Source: Paracoccus sanguinis (lineage in GTDB: Bacteria; Pseudomonadota; Alphaproteobacteria; Rhodobacterales; Rhodobacteraceae). Taken from it: 64,000 bases of DNA. Shown here piece after piece: positions 43,121 to 52,195 of this stretch. How positions within the stretch are numbered: position 1 is the stretch's first letter; the number at the start of each line of letters is the position of its first letter. The notes under the pieces are model-generated. The model saw nothing but the letters and a program-made list of their open reading frames with translations. It was not told where the DNA came from and searched no databases. The translations under genes and the position numbers were made by a program. Location of the stretch: positions 1-64,000 of the forward strand of contig NZ_FNNA01000004.1 of the NCBI RefSeq assembly GCF_900106665.1, in the 5' to 3' direction.

Positions 43121-43491
43121 GGGTCGCCGGGATCGGCTACCGCGAGGGCGCCGCGCCCGAGGCGCTGGCGGCGGCGCTGCGCGAGGTGCTGGCCCGCGCC
43201 GAGGCCGCGGGCGGCCCGGTCGCGGCGCTGGCCACCCTGCCCGGCAAGGTCGCCGGGCTGCGCGCGCTCGGGCAGGCGCGGGGGCTGCCGGTGCTGGGGG
43301 TCGCGGTGGCGGGCGTGCCGACCCCGACCCGCTCACCCCGGATCGAGGCGCTGCACGGCACCGGATCGGTGGCCGAGGCGGCGGCGCTGGCCGCGGCAGG
43401 ACCGGGGGCGCGGATCACCGTGGCGCGGATGATCGCGCCGGGCGGCATGGCGACCTGCGCCATCGCCGAAGTGAGGGGAGAGGACGCATGA
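43117..43491 (+). CDS. cobE: Cobalamin biosynthesis protein CobE
   Basis: A small protein of 124 residues homologous to the C-terminal domain of CbiG ([35 protein letters not shown]). CobE is needed in the aerobic pathway, but its reaction is not settled. It overlaps cobL by 4 bp and cobM by 4 bp. Confidence 0.88.
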   Translation: MRVAGIGYREGAAPEALAAALREVLARAEAAGGPVAALATLPGKVAGLRALGQARGLPVLGVAVAGVPTPTRSPRIEALHGTGSVAEAAALAAAGPGARITVARMIAPGGMATCAIAEVRGEDA

Positions 43492-44261
43492 CGGTTCACT
43501 TCATCGGCGCGGGGCCGGGGGCCCCCGACCTCATCACCCTGCGCGGGCGCGACCTGATCGCGGCCTGCCCGGTCTGCCTCTACGCCGGGTCGCTGGTGCC
43601 GCAGGCGCTGCTTGCCCATTGCCCGCCGGGCGCGCGGATCGTGAACACCGCGCCGCTGTCGCTCGACGAGATCATGGCCGAGATCGCCGCCGCCCACGCG
43701 GCCGGGCTGGACGTGGCGCGGCTGCACTCGGGCGATCTGTCGATCTGGTCGGCGATGGGCGAGCAGCTGCGCCGGCTGCGGGCGCTCGGCATCCCCTTCG
43801 ACGTGACGCCGGGGGTGCCGTCGTTCGCCGCCGCGGCCGCGGTGCTCGAGGCCGAGCTGACCCTGCCGGGCGTCGCGCAATCGGTGGTGCTGACCCGCAC
43901 ATCGGGCCGCGCCTCGGCCATGCCCGCGGCCGAAACGCTCGAAAACTTCGCCCGCACCGGGGCGACGCTCGCCATCCACCTGTCGGTGCAGGTGCTGGAC
44001 GAGGTGGTGGCGCGGCTGACGCCCTCCTATGGCGCCGACTGCCCGGTGGCGGTGGTGTTCCGGGCGAGCTGGCCCGACGAGCAGGTGGTGCGCGCGACGC
44101 TCGGCACGCTCGATCCGGCCATCGGGCGGGGCGAACGCACCGCACTGATCCTCGTGGGCCCCGCGCTCGGCGCCGAGGGGTTCGACGAAAGCCGCCTTTA
44201 CGCCGGGGACTACGACCGCCGCTATCGCCCGGTCGGCCCCGCGCCGCGGTTCCCCGAATGA
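43488..44261 (+). CDS. cobM: Precorrin-4 C11-methyltransferase
   Basis: A SAM methylase of 257 residues that makes precorrin-5. Signatures are [38 protein letters not shown] and [12 protein letters not shown], then [14 protein letters not shown], typical of CobM/CbiF. It overlaps cobE and cobB by 4 bp each. Confidence 0.95.
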   Translation: MTVHFIGAGPGAPDLITLRGRDLIAACPVCLYAGSLVPQALLAHCPPGARIVNTAPLSLDEIMAEIAAAHAAGLDVARLHSGDLSIWSAMGEQLRRLRALGIPFDVTPGVPSFAAAAAVLEAELTLPGVAQSVVLTRTSGRASAMPAAETLENFARTGATLAIHLSVQVLDEVVARLTPSYGADCPVAVVFRASWPDEQVVRATLGTLDPAIGRGERTALILVGPALGAEGFDESRLYAGDYDRRYRPVGPAPRFPE

Positions 44262-45589
44262 CCCCGCCCGGGCTGCTGATCGCGGCCGCCGGATCGGGCA
44301 GCGGCAAGACCACCGTGACGCTGGGGCTGATCGCGGCGCTGCGGGCCGAGGGCGTGGCGGTGCAGCCCTTCAAGTGCGGGCCGGACTACATCGACCCGGC
44401 CTTTCACGCCGCGGCGGCGGGGCGGGTGTCGCTCAACCTCGACAGCTGGGCGATGGGGCCGGGGCGGATCGGCGCGCTGGTCGGGGCGGCCGCGGGCGCC
44501 GATCTGGTGATCGCCGAGGGGGCGATGGGGCTTTTCGACGGCGTGGCCCGGCCGGGCGCGGCGGGGACCGGGGCCAGCGCCGACATCGCCGCGCTGACCG
44601 GCTGGCCGGTGGTGGCGGTGATCGACTGCGCGGGGCAGGCGCAGACGGCGGCGGCGGTGGGGCTGGGGCTCGCCCGCTTCCGCGCCGACGTGACGCTTGC
44701 GGGGGTGATCCTGAACCGCGTCGCCTCGGCCCGGCACGAGGCGCTGGTGCGGGCGGGCTTCGCCAGCGCCGGCATCCCGGTGCTGGGCGCCCTGCCGCGC
44801 CGCGCCGACGTGACCCTGCCCGCGCGGCACCTCGGGCTGGTGCAGGCCGAGGAGCTGCCGCGCCTCGACGCGACGCTGGCGGCGCTCGGCACCTTCGTCG
44901 CCGCGCATTGCGACCTGACGGCGTTGCGGGCGCTGGCCGGGGGGCGCGCACCGCCCGCCGGCGGCCCGCCCGTCCCGCCGCCGGGCGAGCGGATCGCGCT
45001 GGCGCGGGATGCGGCGTTCTCGTTCATCTATCCGCATCTGCTCGCCGACTGGCGGGCCGCGGGGGCGACGATCCTGCCGTTCTCGCCGTTGCAGGACGCG
45101 GGCCCCGACCCCAGCGCCACCGTCTGCTGGCTGCCCGGCGGCTACCCCGAGCTGCACGCGGGCGCCCTCGCCGCCGCCGAGGGGTTCCGCGCCGGGCTGG
45201 CCGCCTTTGCCCGGACCCGGCCGGTCCATGGCGAGTGCGGCGGCTACATGGCGCTGGGGGCGGGGTTGGTCGCCGCGGACGGGACGCGGCACCGGATGGC
45301 CGGGCTGCTGGGGCTCGAGACCAGCTTCGCCACCCGGCGGATGCACCTCGGCTATCGGCTGGCGCGGCCCCTGCACCCGCTGCCGGGCCTCGGCCGCGAC
45401 CACGCTCTGCGGGGTCACGAGTTCCACTATGCCACGATCCTCGCCCAGCCCGACCCGCCGCTGGCCGCGGTCGAGGATGCGACCGGCGCCGCGGTGGCCG
45501 AGACGGGCTCATGCCGGGGAACCGGGGAAGCGGTGGTCAGCGGCAGCTTCTTCCACCTGATCGACCTTAGCGCGGCCCCGGCCGGCTGA
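44258..45589 (+). CDS. cobB: Hydrogenobyrinic/cobyrinic acid a,c-diamide synthase
   Basis: A glutamine-dependent amidase of 443 residues. The N-domain has the P-loop [15 protein letters not shown] and [13 protein letters not shown]; the C-domain is a class I amidotransferase with Cys in [13 protein letters not shown] and HEFHYA. In the aerobic path it amidates hydrogenobyrinic acid before cobalt insertion. It is the last gene of the cobL-E-M-B run and is followed by a weak hairpin. Confidence 0.95.
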   Translation: MTPPGLLIAAAGSGSGKTTVTLGLIAALRAEGVAVQPFKCGPDYIDPAFHAAAAGRVSLNLDSWAMGPGRIGALVGAAAGADLVIAEGAMGLFDGVARPGAAGTGASADIAALTGWPVVAVIDCAGQAQTAAAVGLGLARFRADVTLAGVILNRVASARHEALVRAGFASAGIPVLGALPRRADVTLPARHLGLVQAEELPRLDATLAALGTFVAAHCDLTALRALAGGRAPPAGGPPVPPPGERIALARDAAFSFIYPHLLADWRAAGATILPFSPLQDAGPDPSATVCWLPGGYPELHAGALAAAEGFRAGLAAFARTRPVHGECGGYMALGAGLVAADGTRHRMAGLLGLETSFATRRMHLGYRLARPLHPLPGLGRDHALRGHEFHYATILAQPDPPLAAVEDATGAAVAETGSCRGTGEAVVSGSFFHLIDLSAAPAG

Positions 45590-45611
45590 GCGGCGGCGGC
45601 GCCGAAGGGAA

Positions 45612-45634
45612 CGGCCCGATGCCGCAGCGGGCCG
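45612..45634 (+). terminator. Weak hairpin after cobB
   Basis: CGGCCCG (45612-45618) pairs with CGGGCCG (45628-45634) across a 9-base loop, 22 bases past the cobB stop. No T run follows. Confidence 0.4.
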
Positions 45635-45683
45635 GGCGATTTCCGCTTGCCTGCCCGCGCCGATCGGCCGATGAGTGGCCCCA

Positions 45684-45868
45684 CAAGGTGCCCCGCGGCC
45701 GAACGCGCCAAGGGGCTGAAACGGGAATGGGGAAGGGCAGACCAAGTTGCGGTGCCCCCACCCCAGCCGCCCCCGCGACTGTCAGCGGTGAGCGTCCTTT
45801 CAACAGCCACTGGCCCCCGGGCCGGGAAGGCGAAGGGACGCATCGACCCGCCAGCCAGGAGACCGGCC
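45684..45868 (+). ncRNA. Cobalamin riboswitch 2
   Basis: The B12-aptamer landmarks are present: AAGGTGCC (45685), GCTGAAACGGGAA (around 45714-45726), CAGCCGCCCCCGCGACTGTCAG as the core, GCCACTGG, and the B12 box GCCAGCCAGGAGACCGGCC ending at 45868. It lies just before the CbiM-like gene and cobF. A short helix downstream (45890-45907) can pair near the ribosome-binding site. Shut-off by adenosylcobalamin is expected. Confidence 0.9.
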
Positions 45869-45889
45869 TTGTGCGACGACAACCCAACC

Positions 45890-45907
45890 TCCGTCGGGTG
45901 TGACGGA
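45890..45907 (+). promoter_or_regulatory. Candidate ribosome-binding-site sequestering helix of riboswitch 2
   Basis: TCCGTC (45890-45895) pairs with GACGGA (45902-45907) over a 6-base loop, and the AAGGAG ribosome-binding site follows immediately (45908-45913). This suggests control of translation initiation for the CbiM-like gene. The helix is short, so folding must confirm it. Confidence 0.4.
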
Positions 45908-45918
45908 AAGGAGCACAT

Positions 45919-46587
45919 ATGCATATCGAACCGGGCCTGGTCGATCCCAGCAAGATCGCCCTGAGCTATGCCACCGCCGTCGCTGCCGGCGCCACCGGCC
46001 TCTATTTCGCCGGACAGGCGCTGCGCGAGCGCGGCCTGCCGTCGCTGGTCCTGCGCAGCCTGACCGCGACCGTCCTGACCTTCGTCTTCTTCGAGGTGCT
46101 GCCGCACGTCCCCGTTGGCGTCTCCGAGGTGCATCTCATCCTCGGCTCGACGCTGTTCCTGCTGCTTGGGGCCGGGCCCTCGGCCATCGGGCTGGCGCTG
46201 GGGCTGCTGATTCAGGGGCTGTTCTTCGCCCCCTCGGACCTGCCGCAATACGGCATGAACCTGACCACGCTGCTGGTGCCCCTCTTCGCGCTGCACGAGG
46301 TCGCGCGCCGCGTGATCGCGCCGGGCACGCCTTACGTGGACCTGCGCTATGCCCAAGTCATGCAGATGTCGCTGATCTATCAGGGGGGCATCGTGGCCTG
46401 GGTCGCGTTCTGGGCGCTCTACGGCCAGGGGTTCGGGGCCACCGCCGCCATCGCCTCGTTCGGGCTGGCCTACATGAGCGTCGTGCTGCTTGAGCCGCTG
46501 GTCGATCTGGCCGTCCTCGCCGCCGCCAAGGCGCTGCGCGGCCGGCTGCCCGAGGCGCTCGTCGCCCGCCGCCTCTACGCCGCCTGA
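45919..46587 (+). CDS. cbiM: CbiM-like cobalt transporter (ECF-type S component)
   Basis: A membrane protein of 222 residues starting MHIEPG, the N-terminal Met-His that forms a Co/Ni site in CbiM/NikM. It has about six helices, as CbiM does, but no CbiN, CbiQ or CbiO genes are adjacent. Control by riboswitch 2 supports cobalt uptake. ATG 45919 follows AAGGAG. Without ATPase and T components it may use a shared module or work differently. Confidence 0.82.
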   Translation: MHIEPGLVDPSKIALSYATAVAAGATGLYFAGQALRERGLPSLVLRSLTATVLTFVFFEVLPHVPVGVSEVHLILGSTLFLLLGAGPSAIGLALGLLIQGLFFAPSDLPQYGMNLTTLLVPLFALHEVARRVIAPGTPYVDLRYAQVMQMSLIYQGGIVAWVAFWALYGQGFGATAAIASFGLAYMSVVLLEPLVDLAVLAAAKALRGRLPEALVARRLYAA

Positions 46588-46650
46588 CCCTGACCGCATC
46601 GCCGGGCGCGCCCGTCTGAGGCGGCGCCCGGTCCCTGACGGGGACCCCGC

Positions 46651-47409
46651 ATGATCCAGCTTTCGCTCATCGGGATCGGCACGGGCAATCCCGACCACGT
46701 TACGCGCGAGGCGCAGGCGGCGATGGACGCGGCCGACCTGATCCTCATCCCGCTGAAGGGCGAGGACAAGGCCGACCTCGCCGGGCTGCGGCTGCGGATC
46801 TGCCGGGCCTGCGTCACCAACCCCGCCACCCGGATCGAGACGTTCGCGTTGCCGGTCCGCGATCCGGCCAACCCCGACTATCTCGCCCGGGTCAGCGACT
46901 GGCACGACGCCATCGCCGCCCGGTGGGAGGGTGCGATGCGCGCCCATCTGGCCAGCGGCGGCGGCCCCCGGGTGGCGCTGCTCGTCTGGGGCGACCCGTC
47001 GCTCTACGACAGCAGCCTGCGCATCGCGGCGCGGGTCGGGCAGAGGCTGCCGCTGGCGCTGACCGTCATCCCCGGCATCACCGCGATCCAGATGCTGTGC
47101 GCGGCCCATGCCATTCCGCTGAACGATCTCGGCGCGCCCGTCACCATCACCACCGGCCGGGCGCTGCGCCGGGACGGCTGGCCCGCGGGGGCCTCGACCG
47201 TCGTCGTCATGCTGGACGCGGGCGGGGCCTTCGCGGCGCTCGATCCGGCGGGGGTGACGATCTGGTGGGGGGCCTATGTCGGCATGGCCGAACAGATGCT
47301 GCGCGCCGGTCCGCTGGCCGAGGTGCAGGACGAGATATTGGCCACCCGCGCCGCCGCCCGCGCTGCGCAGGGCTGGATCATGGACATCTATCTGCTGCGC
47401 CGGGGCTGA
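46651..47409 (+). CDS. cobF: Precorrin-6A synthase (deacetylating)
   Basis: A methylase of 252 residues that methylates C1 with loss of acetate, giving precorrin-6A, specific to the aerobic route. Signatures are LIGIGTGNPDHVTREAQAA, DLILIPLKGEDKADLAGLR, LLVWGDPSLYDSSLRIA and VIPGITAIQMLCAAH. It follows the CbiM-like gene by 63 bp, so it is probably also under riboswitch 2. Confidence 0.95.
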   Translation: MIQLSLIGIGTGNPDHVTREAQAAMDAADLILIPLKGEDKADLAGLRLRICRACVTNPATRIETFALPVRDPANPDYLARVSDWHDAIAARWEGAMRAHLASGGGPRVALLVWGDPSLYDSSLRIAARVGQRLPLALTVIPGITAIQMLCAAHAIPLNDLGAPVTITTGRALRRDGWPAGASTVVVMLDAGGAFAALDPAGVTIWWGAYVGMAEQMLRAGPLAEVQDEILATRAAARAAQGWIMDIYLLRRG

Positions 47410-47510
47410 CGATGGGCGGGATCGAGGGGGTGAGGGTGTGTGAAAGGGTGACGTTGGCCGCGCCGTCGCGGCCGCCCGCATCTCCCCCCGCGCGGCCCCG
47501 CGGCTGAGCC

Positions 47511-48302
47511 ATGGTCTTCGTCGCGGGACATTTCGGTGAGTGGCTTCAGGGCCTTTGCGGGCCCGAGGGGCGGGTCGCGCTGGTGACGCTCGCCTGCCCG
47601 GTGGCCGGCGTGCACGCCGCCTGGTGCCCGGCGCGCGATCTGCGGATCGAGCAGAACGCCCCCCTGCTGGACGCGCCGCGGTGCCGCGCGTTCCTCGCGG
47701 CGCTCGGGCGGCCCGCGACGGGTGAGGTGCGGCTGAGCGCCGACCTGCCGCCCGGCGGCGGTGCGGGGATGTCCACCGCCGCGCTCGTGGCGCTGGCCCG
47801 CGCCAGCGGGGCAGCCGAGGAGGGGCTCGCCGCTGCCTGCCTGACGCTCGAAGGGGCCACCGATCCGCTGATGCTGCCGGCGCCCGACGCCGTGCTGTGG
47901 GCCCCGCGCGCGGCGCGGGTGCTGACGCCGCTCACACCCCCGCCCGGGGCCGAGATCGTCGGCGGGTTCTGGGGCCCCCCCTGCCCCACCGATCCGGCGG
48001 ACACGGCGTTTCCGCGCATCGACGACCTGGTGGCCGAGTGGCAGCGCGGCCCCGACCTGCGCGGTGCGGCGCGGCTCGCCGCGCTCTCGGCCGCGCGCAC
48101 CACCGCGCTGCGCGGCCCGCAGGACGACCCCACCCCCGCGCTGGCCCGGGCCCTGGGCGCGCTCGGCCATGCCCGCGCCCACACAGGATCGGCCCGGGCG
48201 CTGATCTTCGCTCCCGGCACCGCCCCGCCCGCGGCCGAGGCGCGGCTGCGCGCGGCAGGCTACGCCGGCGTCCTGCGCTTCCGCACCGGGGGGCGGGGAT
48301 GA
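47511..48302 (+). CDS. bluE: L-threonine kinase, GHMP type (BluE-like)
   Basis: A GHMP-superfamily kinase of 263 residues with the phosphate loop LPPGGGAGMSTAALVALA (about 83-100) and N-terminal GHFGEWLQGL. In B12 synthesis such kinases (PduX, and BluE in Rhodobacterales) make L-threonine-O-3-phosphate, the substrate of the decarboxylase encoded at 29860. The overlap with cobD (ATGA) fits nucleotide-loop assembly. The name BluE is by context and family; a PduX-like label would also do. Confidence 0.8.
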   Translation: MVFVAGHFGEWLQGLCGPEGRVALVTLACPVAGVHAAWCPARDLRIEQNAPLLDAPRCRAFLAALGRPATGEVRLSADLPPGGGAGMSTAALVALARASGAAEEGLAAACLTLEGATDPLMLPAPDAVLWAPRAARVLTPLTPPPGAEIVGGFWGPPCPTDPADTAFPRIDDLVAEWQRGPDLRGAARLAALSAARTTALRGPQDDPTPALARALGALGHARAHTGSARALIFAPGTAPPAAEARLRAAGYAGVLRFRTGGRG

Positions 48303-49234
48303 GCCTTGCTGCCGCCATGGCCCTCGCGCTCGCCCTCGACGCCGTCATGGGCTGGCCGGAGCGGCTTTATGCCCGGATCGGGCACCCGGTCACCTGGATC
48401 GGTCGCCTCATTTCAGCGCTGGAGGCGCGCCTCAACCGCGGCGGCACGTGGCGGCGGCGCGTGGCCGGCGCGGCCTGCGTCGCGGTGGTGCTGGCCGTCG
48501 CGGTGGGGCCGGCGGTGCTGGCCCAACGCCTGCTGCCCCAAGGGGTGGCGGGCGTTCTGGTCGCCGCGATCCTCGCCTGGCCGCTGGTCGCGGTGCGGTC
48601 GCTCTACGATCACGTCGCCGCCGTGGCGCGCCCACTGGCCGCGCGCGACCTCGAGGCCGCGCGGCGGGCCGTCGCGCTGATCGTCGGCCGCGATCCGGCC
48701 CGGCTCGACGCCGCCGGCGTGGCCCGCGCGGGGATCGAGAGCCTGGCCGAGAACGCCTCGGACGGGGTGGTGGCGCCGCTCGTCTGGGGGGCGGTGCTCG
48801 GGCTGCCGGGGCTTGCGGCCTACAAGGCGGCCAACACGCTCGATTCCATGATCGGGCATCGCAGCGCCCGCTACGAGGATTTCGGCAAGGCCGCGGCGCG
48901 GCTGGACGACCTGATGAACCTGGTCCCGGCGCGGCTGACGGGGGTGCTGTTCGCGGTGGCCTCGACCCGGCCGCGGGCGGCGCTGGGGGTCATGGCCCGC
49001 GACGCGCGCCGGCACCGCTCACCCAACGCCGGCTGGCCCGAGGCCGCCATGGCCGGCGCGCTCGGCATCCGCCTGTCCGGCCCGCGGACCTACGGCACGA
49101 CCGTGGCGGAGGAGCCCTGGGTCAACGCGGGCGCCCCCGATCCGCGGGCGGCCGAGATGGGCGCCGCGCTGGCGCTTTATGTGCGGGCGATGGTGCTGTT
49201 CGGAGCGGGGCTGGGGGTGGTGGGGGTGGTGTGA
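48299..49234 (+). CDS. cobD: Adenosylcobinamide-phosphate synthase (CbiB/CobD)
   Basis: An inner-membrane protein of 311 residues that joins adenosylcobyric acid to aminopropanol phosphate. Family runs are GHPVTWIGRLISALE, ARAGIESLAENASDGVVAPL, YKAANTLDSMIGHRSARYEDFG and ARRHRSPNAGWPEAAMAGAL. It overlaps the threonine-kinase gene by 4 bp and is the last cob gene here. The adjoining convergent gap (49235-49371) holds nothing recognisable. Confidence 0.95.
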   Translation: MSLAAAMALALALDAVMGWPERLYARIGHPVTWIGRLISALEARLNRGGTWRRRVAGAACVAVVLAVAVGPAVLAQRLLPQGVAGVLVAAILAWPLVAVRSLYDHVAAVARPLAARDLEAARRAVALIVGRDPARLDAAGVARAGIESLAENASDGVVAPLVWGAVLGLPGLAAYKAANTLDSMIGHRSARYEDFGKAAARLDDLMNLVPARLTGVLFAVASTRPRAALGVMARDARRHRSPNAGWPEAAMAGALGIRLSGPRTYGTTVAEEPWVNAGAPDPRAAEMGAALALYVRAMVLFGAGLGVVGVV

Positions 49235-49371
49235 GGGTGGGGCCGGTTAAGGACAATCGATCTCAAACCCCGACCGCATCGAGGCCACCGCGCCCGCGCC
49301 CGAAGACGACCTCCGCGCCGGGTGATCCGGGGCGGAACGGGCAGCCTCCTCCGCCCGGCATCGCGGGCCGA

Positions 49372-51144
49372 TCAGCCGCGCCGCAGAACGCGCCGCGCCG
49401 CGGTGGATACGCTGCGCAGGGGCTTCGTCACCTTCCACGACCGGCTGACGAAGAGTTCCGCGATATAGGCCCGTTGCGCCGCCGTCTCGGCCTCGAGTGC
49501 CGCCACATGCTGCCTCAGCGCCTCGATCTCTTCGCCGCGCTGCGCAAGCTTGCGGGCCTCTTCATCCCGCTCGGATTCGCGTGTCGCGCCGATCTGCTGG
49601 AGATGGGCGAATTCGCGATGCCGCTCGGCCAGCGCACGCTCGGCCTCGGCCTGCTCGGTCTCGCGTCGCACGATGATCCGGGTCAGTTCGGCGAGTTCGC
49701 GGGTGCGCTCGTCCAGGCTGCGCTCGAGCCGCTGCGCGAGGGCTTCGCGGTCCGCGAGACGGCCGGCGATCACCGCCTGACGCTCGCCCGCATCCACCTC
49801 GGCCTTTTCGACCGCCGCCTGCAGCGCGGCAAGCTCGCCCTGCAGGCTGGTCACGGTGCGCTGGTGCGCGCCCTCGCGCTGGATCATCCGCTCGCGCAGC
49901 TCCGCCATCGCCGCCTCGGCCTGCGCCGCGGTCATGCGGCGCTCGTCCAGCGCGCCGCGCGTGACCGCCAGCTCGATCTCCAGTTCCGCGATGCGCGCCT
50001 CGTGCGCCTTCGCCTGGGCTGCGCCGGCACCCACCATCTCGTCGCGCGCGGCCGCGAGCGCGGCGATCTGGCCCTCGAGATTGGCAAAGTTCAGGCGCAG
50101 CGTCTCGACCTTCAGGGCCAGATCCCAGTGGTCCGCCGCGGCCGGTCCACGGTCGCTTTGCACAGTGTTCGCGCGCAGGGTGTCCAGCTCGCGCTCGAGC
50201 GTCGCCCGCTCTTCGGCCCAGCGAGTGCTTTCGGCGGTCAGTTTCTTCAACTCTTCCTGCGCCTTCTGCACGAGCTGCAGCGGCCGGGCATAAACGTGCG
50301 CCGAACCGTCGAATTGCGCCCGCACCGTGTCGAGCGCGTCGAAGTCTGCCTCGGATTCCCCTTCGGCCACCCATTTCTCGAGGATGCCGAAGACTTCCCG
50401 GACCCACCCGGCGGTGCGCTTGTCGGTTATCGCCTCGTCTGCCGCCACGGACTGGTGGCGCAGATTGGTGCTGAGGAATTCCTCGAGGTCGCCCGTCGCC
50501 GCCTCGGACAGGCGCGGCAGCGCGACGTCCAGTTCGGTCTCGATCTTCCGCGCCACGCCGTTCCAGTCGGTCATCAGTTCGGCATAATTGGTGAAGCACC
50601 GCGGCTTGCCGCGCGTCGCCGCTTCGGCGTCGAGGACGTGCCGCAGCCAGATCAGCAGCGCGATCTCGATCTCCATCCCGTTGCGGCTGTTCAGCGACTG
50701 GCCCACTTCCAGCGGATTGCGGTGGGTCAGGATGTAGCGCGGCGTGACGCCCAGATCGTCCATCACCTTCTCCCAGAACGGCACGAGCCGGCAGATGCGC
50801 GGATCCTTCAGCACGAACAGGGGGGACTCGCCGAACTGCTTTTCGATCACGGCCGCCGCGCGCGACCGGAAGTCCTCGGCCTGCGCGCTCTCCAGCCAGC
50901 CGGCCTCGACGGCCAGCCAGTCGTCCCATCGGGACGACGCGGCTTCCAGCAACCGGGTATGGAGGGGGTAGAGGGGCTCGGGCTCGAAATAGCCCTTGGC
51001 GTTGTCCGGCGTCGGCTTCATCGGCGTGGCAGGTCCGTCGCAGCCCAGCAAGGTCAGCGCGCCGGCCAGGGCCGAGGTGCCGGAACGGTGCATCCCCAGC
51101 ACCACCAGCGCGACGCGCGACGCTTCTTGCCGATTACTCTCCAT
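49372..51144 (-). CDS. Sulfotransferase-like protein with long coiled coil
   Basis: A protein of 590 residues. The N-domain (about 10-210) is a PAPS-dependent sulfotransferase: the phosphosulfate loop is LGMHRSGTSALAGAL, and the 3'-phosphate site lies in PRYILTHRNPLEVGQSLNSR. From about 270 to 560 there is an almost unbroken Glu/Arg/Ala-rich heptad region with many EELKKL-, LERELDTL- and EIEAL-type repeats, a coiled coil. The C-terminus (SRSWKVTKPLR) is a tail common in glycosyltransferases. I chose the ATG at 51144; the frame stays open upstream without family similarity. It probably modifies or scaffolds surface glycan synthesis. Confidence 0.82.
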   Translation of the reverse strand: MESNRQEASRVALVVLGMHRSGTSALAGALTLLGCDGPATPMKPTPDNAKGYFEPEPLYPLHTRLLEAASSRWDDWLAVEAGWLESAQAEDFRSRAAAVIEKQFGESPLFVLKDPRICRLVPFWEKVMDDLGVTPRYILTHRNPLEVGQSLNSRNGMEIEIALLIWLRHVLDAEAATRGKPRCFTNYAELMTDWNGVARKIETELDVALPRLSEAATGDLEEFLSTNLRHQSVAADEAITDKRTAGWVREVFGILEKWVAEGESEADFDALDTVRAQFDGSAHVYARPLQLVQKAQEELKKLTAESTRWAEERATLERELDTLRANTVQSDRGPAAADHWDLALKVETLRLNFANLEGQIAALAAARDEMVGAGAAQAKAHEARIAELEIELAVTRGALDERRMTAAQAEAAMAELRERMIQREGAHQRTVTSLQGELAALQAAVEKAEVDAGERQAVIAGRLADREALAQRLERSLDERTRELAELTRIIVRRETEQAEAERALAERHREFAHLQQIGATRESERDEEARKLAQRGEEIEALRQHVAALEAETAAQRAYIAELFVSRSWKVTKPLRSVSTAARRVLRRG

Positions 51145-51230
51145 CGAACTCTCTCGCATTCTCGTCGTGGGGGCGACCTTGCGGCGTTTGCCCCGGCCTG
51201 CCTGTCGCTTTCCCGCTGCTCCGGCGGGCC

Positions 51231-52169
51231 TCATGCCACTTGCCTCGTGCGCGTCTCGTCCCAGAGCCGCTGGATTCCCTCGCGCAGCGAGACCCGGGGC
51301 GCCCATCCGGTTGCCGCGCGGAACCGGCGGGTGTCGAGGTAGATCGTCTCGACATCGAAGCCGCGTGAAGGTTTGTGGATCGGGTCGATCCGGGTTCCGG
51401 TGATCGTGCGGATCAACGCCCAAACGTCAAGGACGCTCGTGCCCTGCCCCGAGCCCACGTTGTAGGCCCCCGAGGGGATGTCCGCGACATCGACGGCGTG
51501 GCGAAAGGCCGAGATCACGTCGTCCACGTGCAGAAAGTCCCGCACCACCATCCCGTCGCCCCAGATCTCGGGGGTCTCGCCCCGGGCGATGCTGTTGAGG
51601 AACTGCGCGATGATGCCGATGGCGGCGCCGCGCAGCTGGAAGGGGCCATAGGGATTGCCGACCCGCAGGCTCACGCCGCTGAACCCGTCGCGTGCCGCCG
51701 CGACGTGAAGGAAGTGCTCGGCCGCAAGCTTGGAGGCGCCGTAGCCCGACAGCGGGTTGCGGGCCGCCTCCTCGGGCACCGGCACCGTCTCGGGGTTGCC
51801 GTAGACCGTGCCGCCCGAGGACGCGAAGACCACCCGGCGCACGCCGGCCCGGCCAGCCTCCTCGAAGATGCGGGCACTCGCCACGACGTTCTCGAGCGCA
51901 TCGCCGGCAAGGTCGTTCATCGAACTCGAGGGTGTCGAGGTCCAGGACAGACAGACCAGCGCATCCGCCCCGGCAAAAAGGTCGGGCGCCGCCGACAGGT
52001 CGTCGGGAAACTCGAGAACCGCCGAGGGCGTGTCGCCCAGCCACTCTGCCGCTGCCTGCAAGCGCGAGGCGGTGTCGACCACCAGCACGTCACGGGTCTG
52101 AGCGAGATCGCGCGCGATGCTGGTCCCCAGGAACCCGGCGCCGCCGACGATGACGGTTTTCCGTTTCAC
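51231..52169 (-). CDS. NAD-dependent sugar-nucleotide epimerase/dehydratase
   Basis: An extended SDR of 312 residues. The NAD loop is GGAGFLG, the catalytic Ser lies in FASSGGTVYGNPE and the Tyr/Lys in YGASK, and substrate contacts are in RVGNPYGPFQ and WGDGMVVRDFLHVDD, as in GalE/RmlB-like enzymes. I chose a GTG start at 52169, preceded by AAGGAG at 8 bases. It lies between the glycosyltransferase and sulfotransferase genes, so it likely supplies a sugar nucleotide for that polysaccharide. Confidence 0.88.
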   Translation of the reverse strand: MKRKTVIVGGAGFLGTSIARDLAQTRDVLVVDTASRLQAAAEWLGDTPSAVLEFPDDLSAAPDLFAGADALVCLSWTSTPSSSMNDLAGDALENVVASARIFEEAGRAGVRRVVFASSGGTVYGNPETVPVPEEAARNPLSGYGASKLAAEHFLHVAAARDGFSGVSLRVGNPYGPFQLRGAAIGIIAQFLNSIARGETPEIWGDGMVVRDFLHVDDVISAFRHAVDVADIPSGAYNVGSGQGTSVLDVWALIRTITGTRIDPIHKPSRGFDVETIYLDTRRFRAATGWAPRVSLREGIQRLWDETRTRQVA

Positions 52170-52195
52170 GATGTCGTCTCCTTGCCGTGCGGCGC

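Noticed and set aside
51145..51423. Upstream extension of the sulfotransferase gene
   Set aside because: The added 93 residues have an Arg/Pro-rich shadow composition and overlap the end of the epimerase gene.
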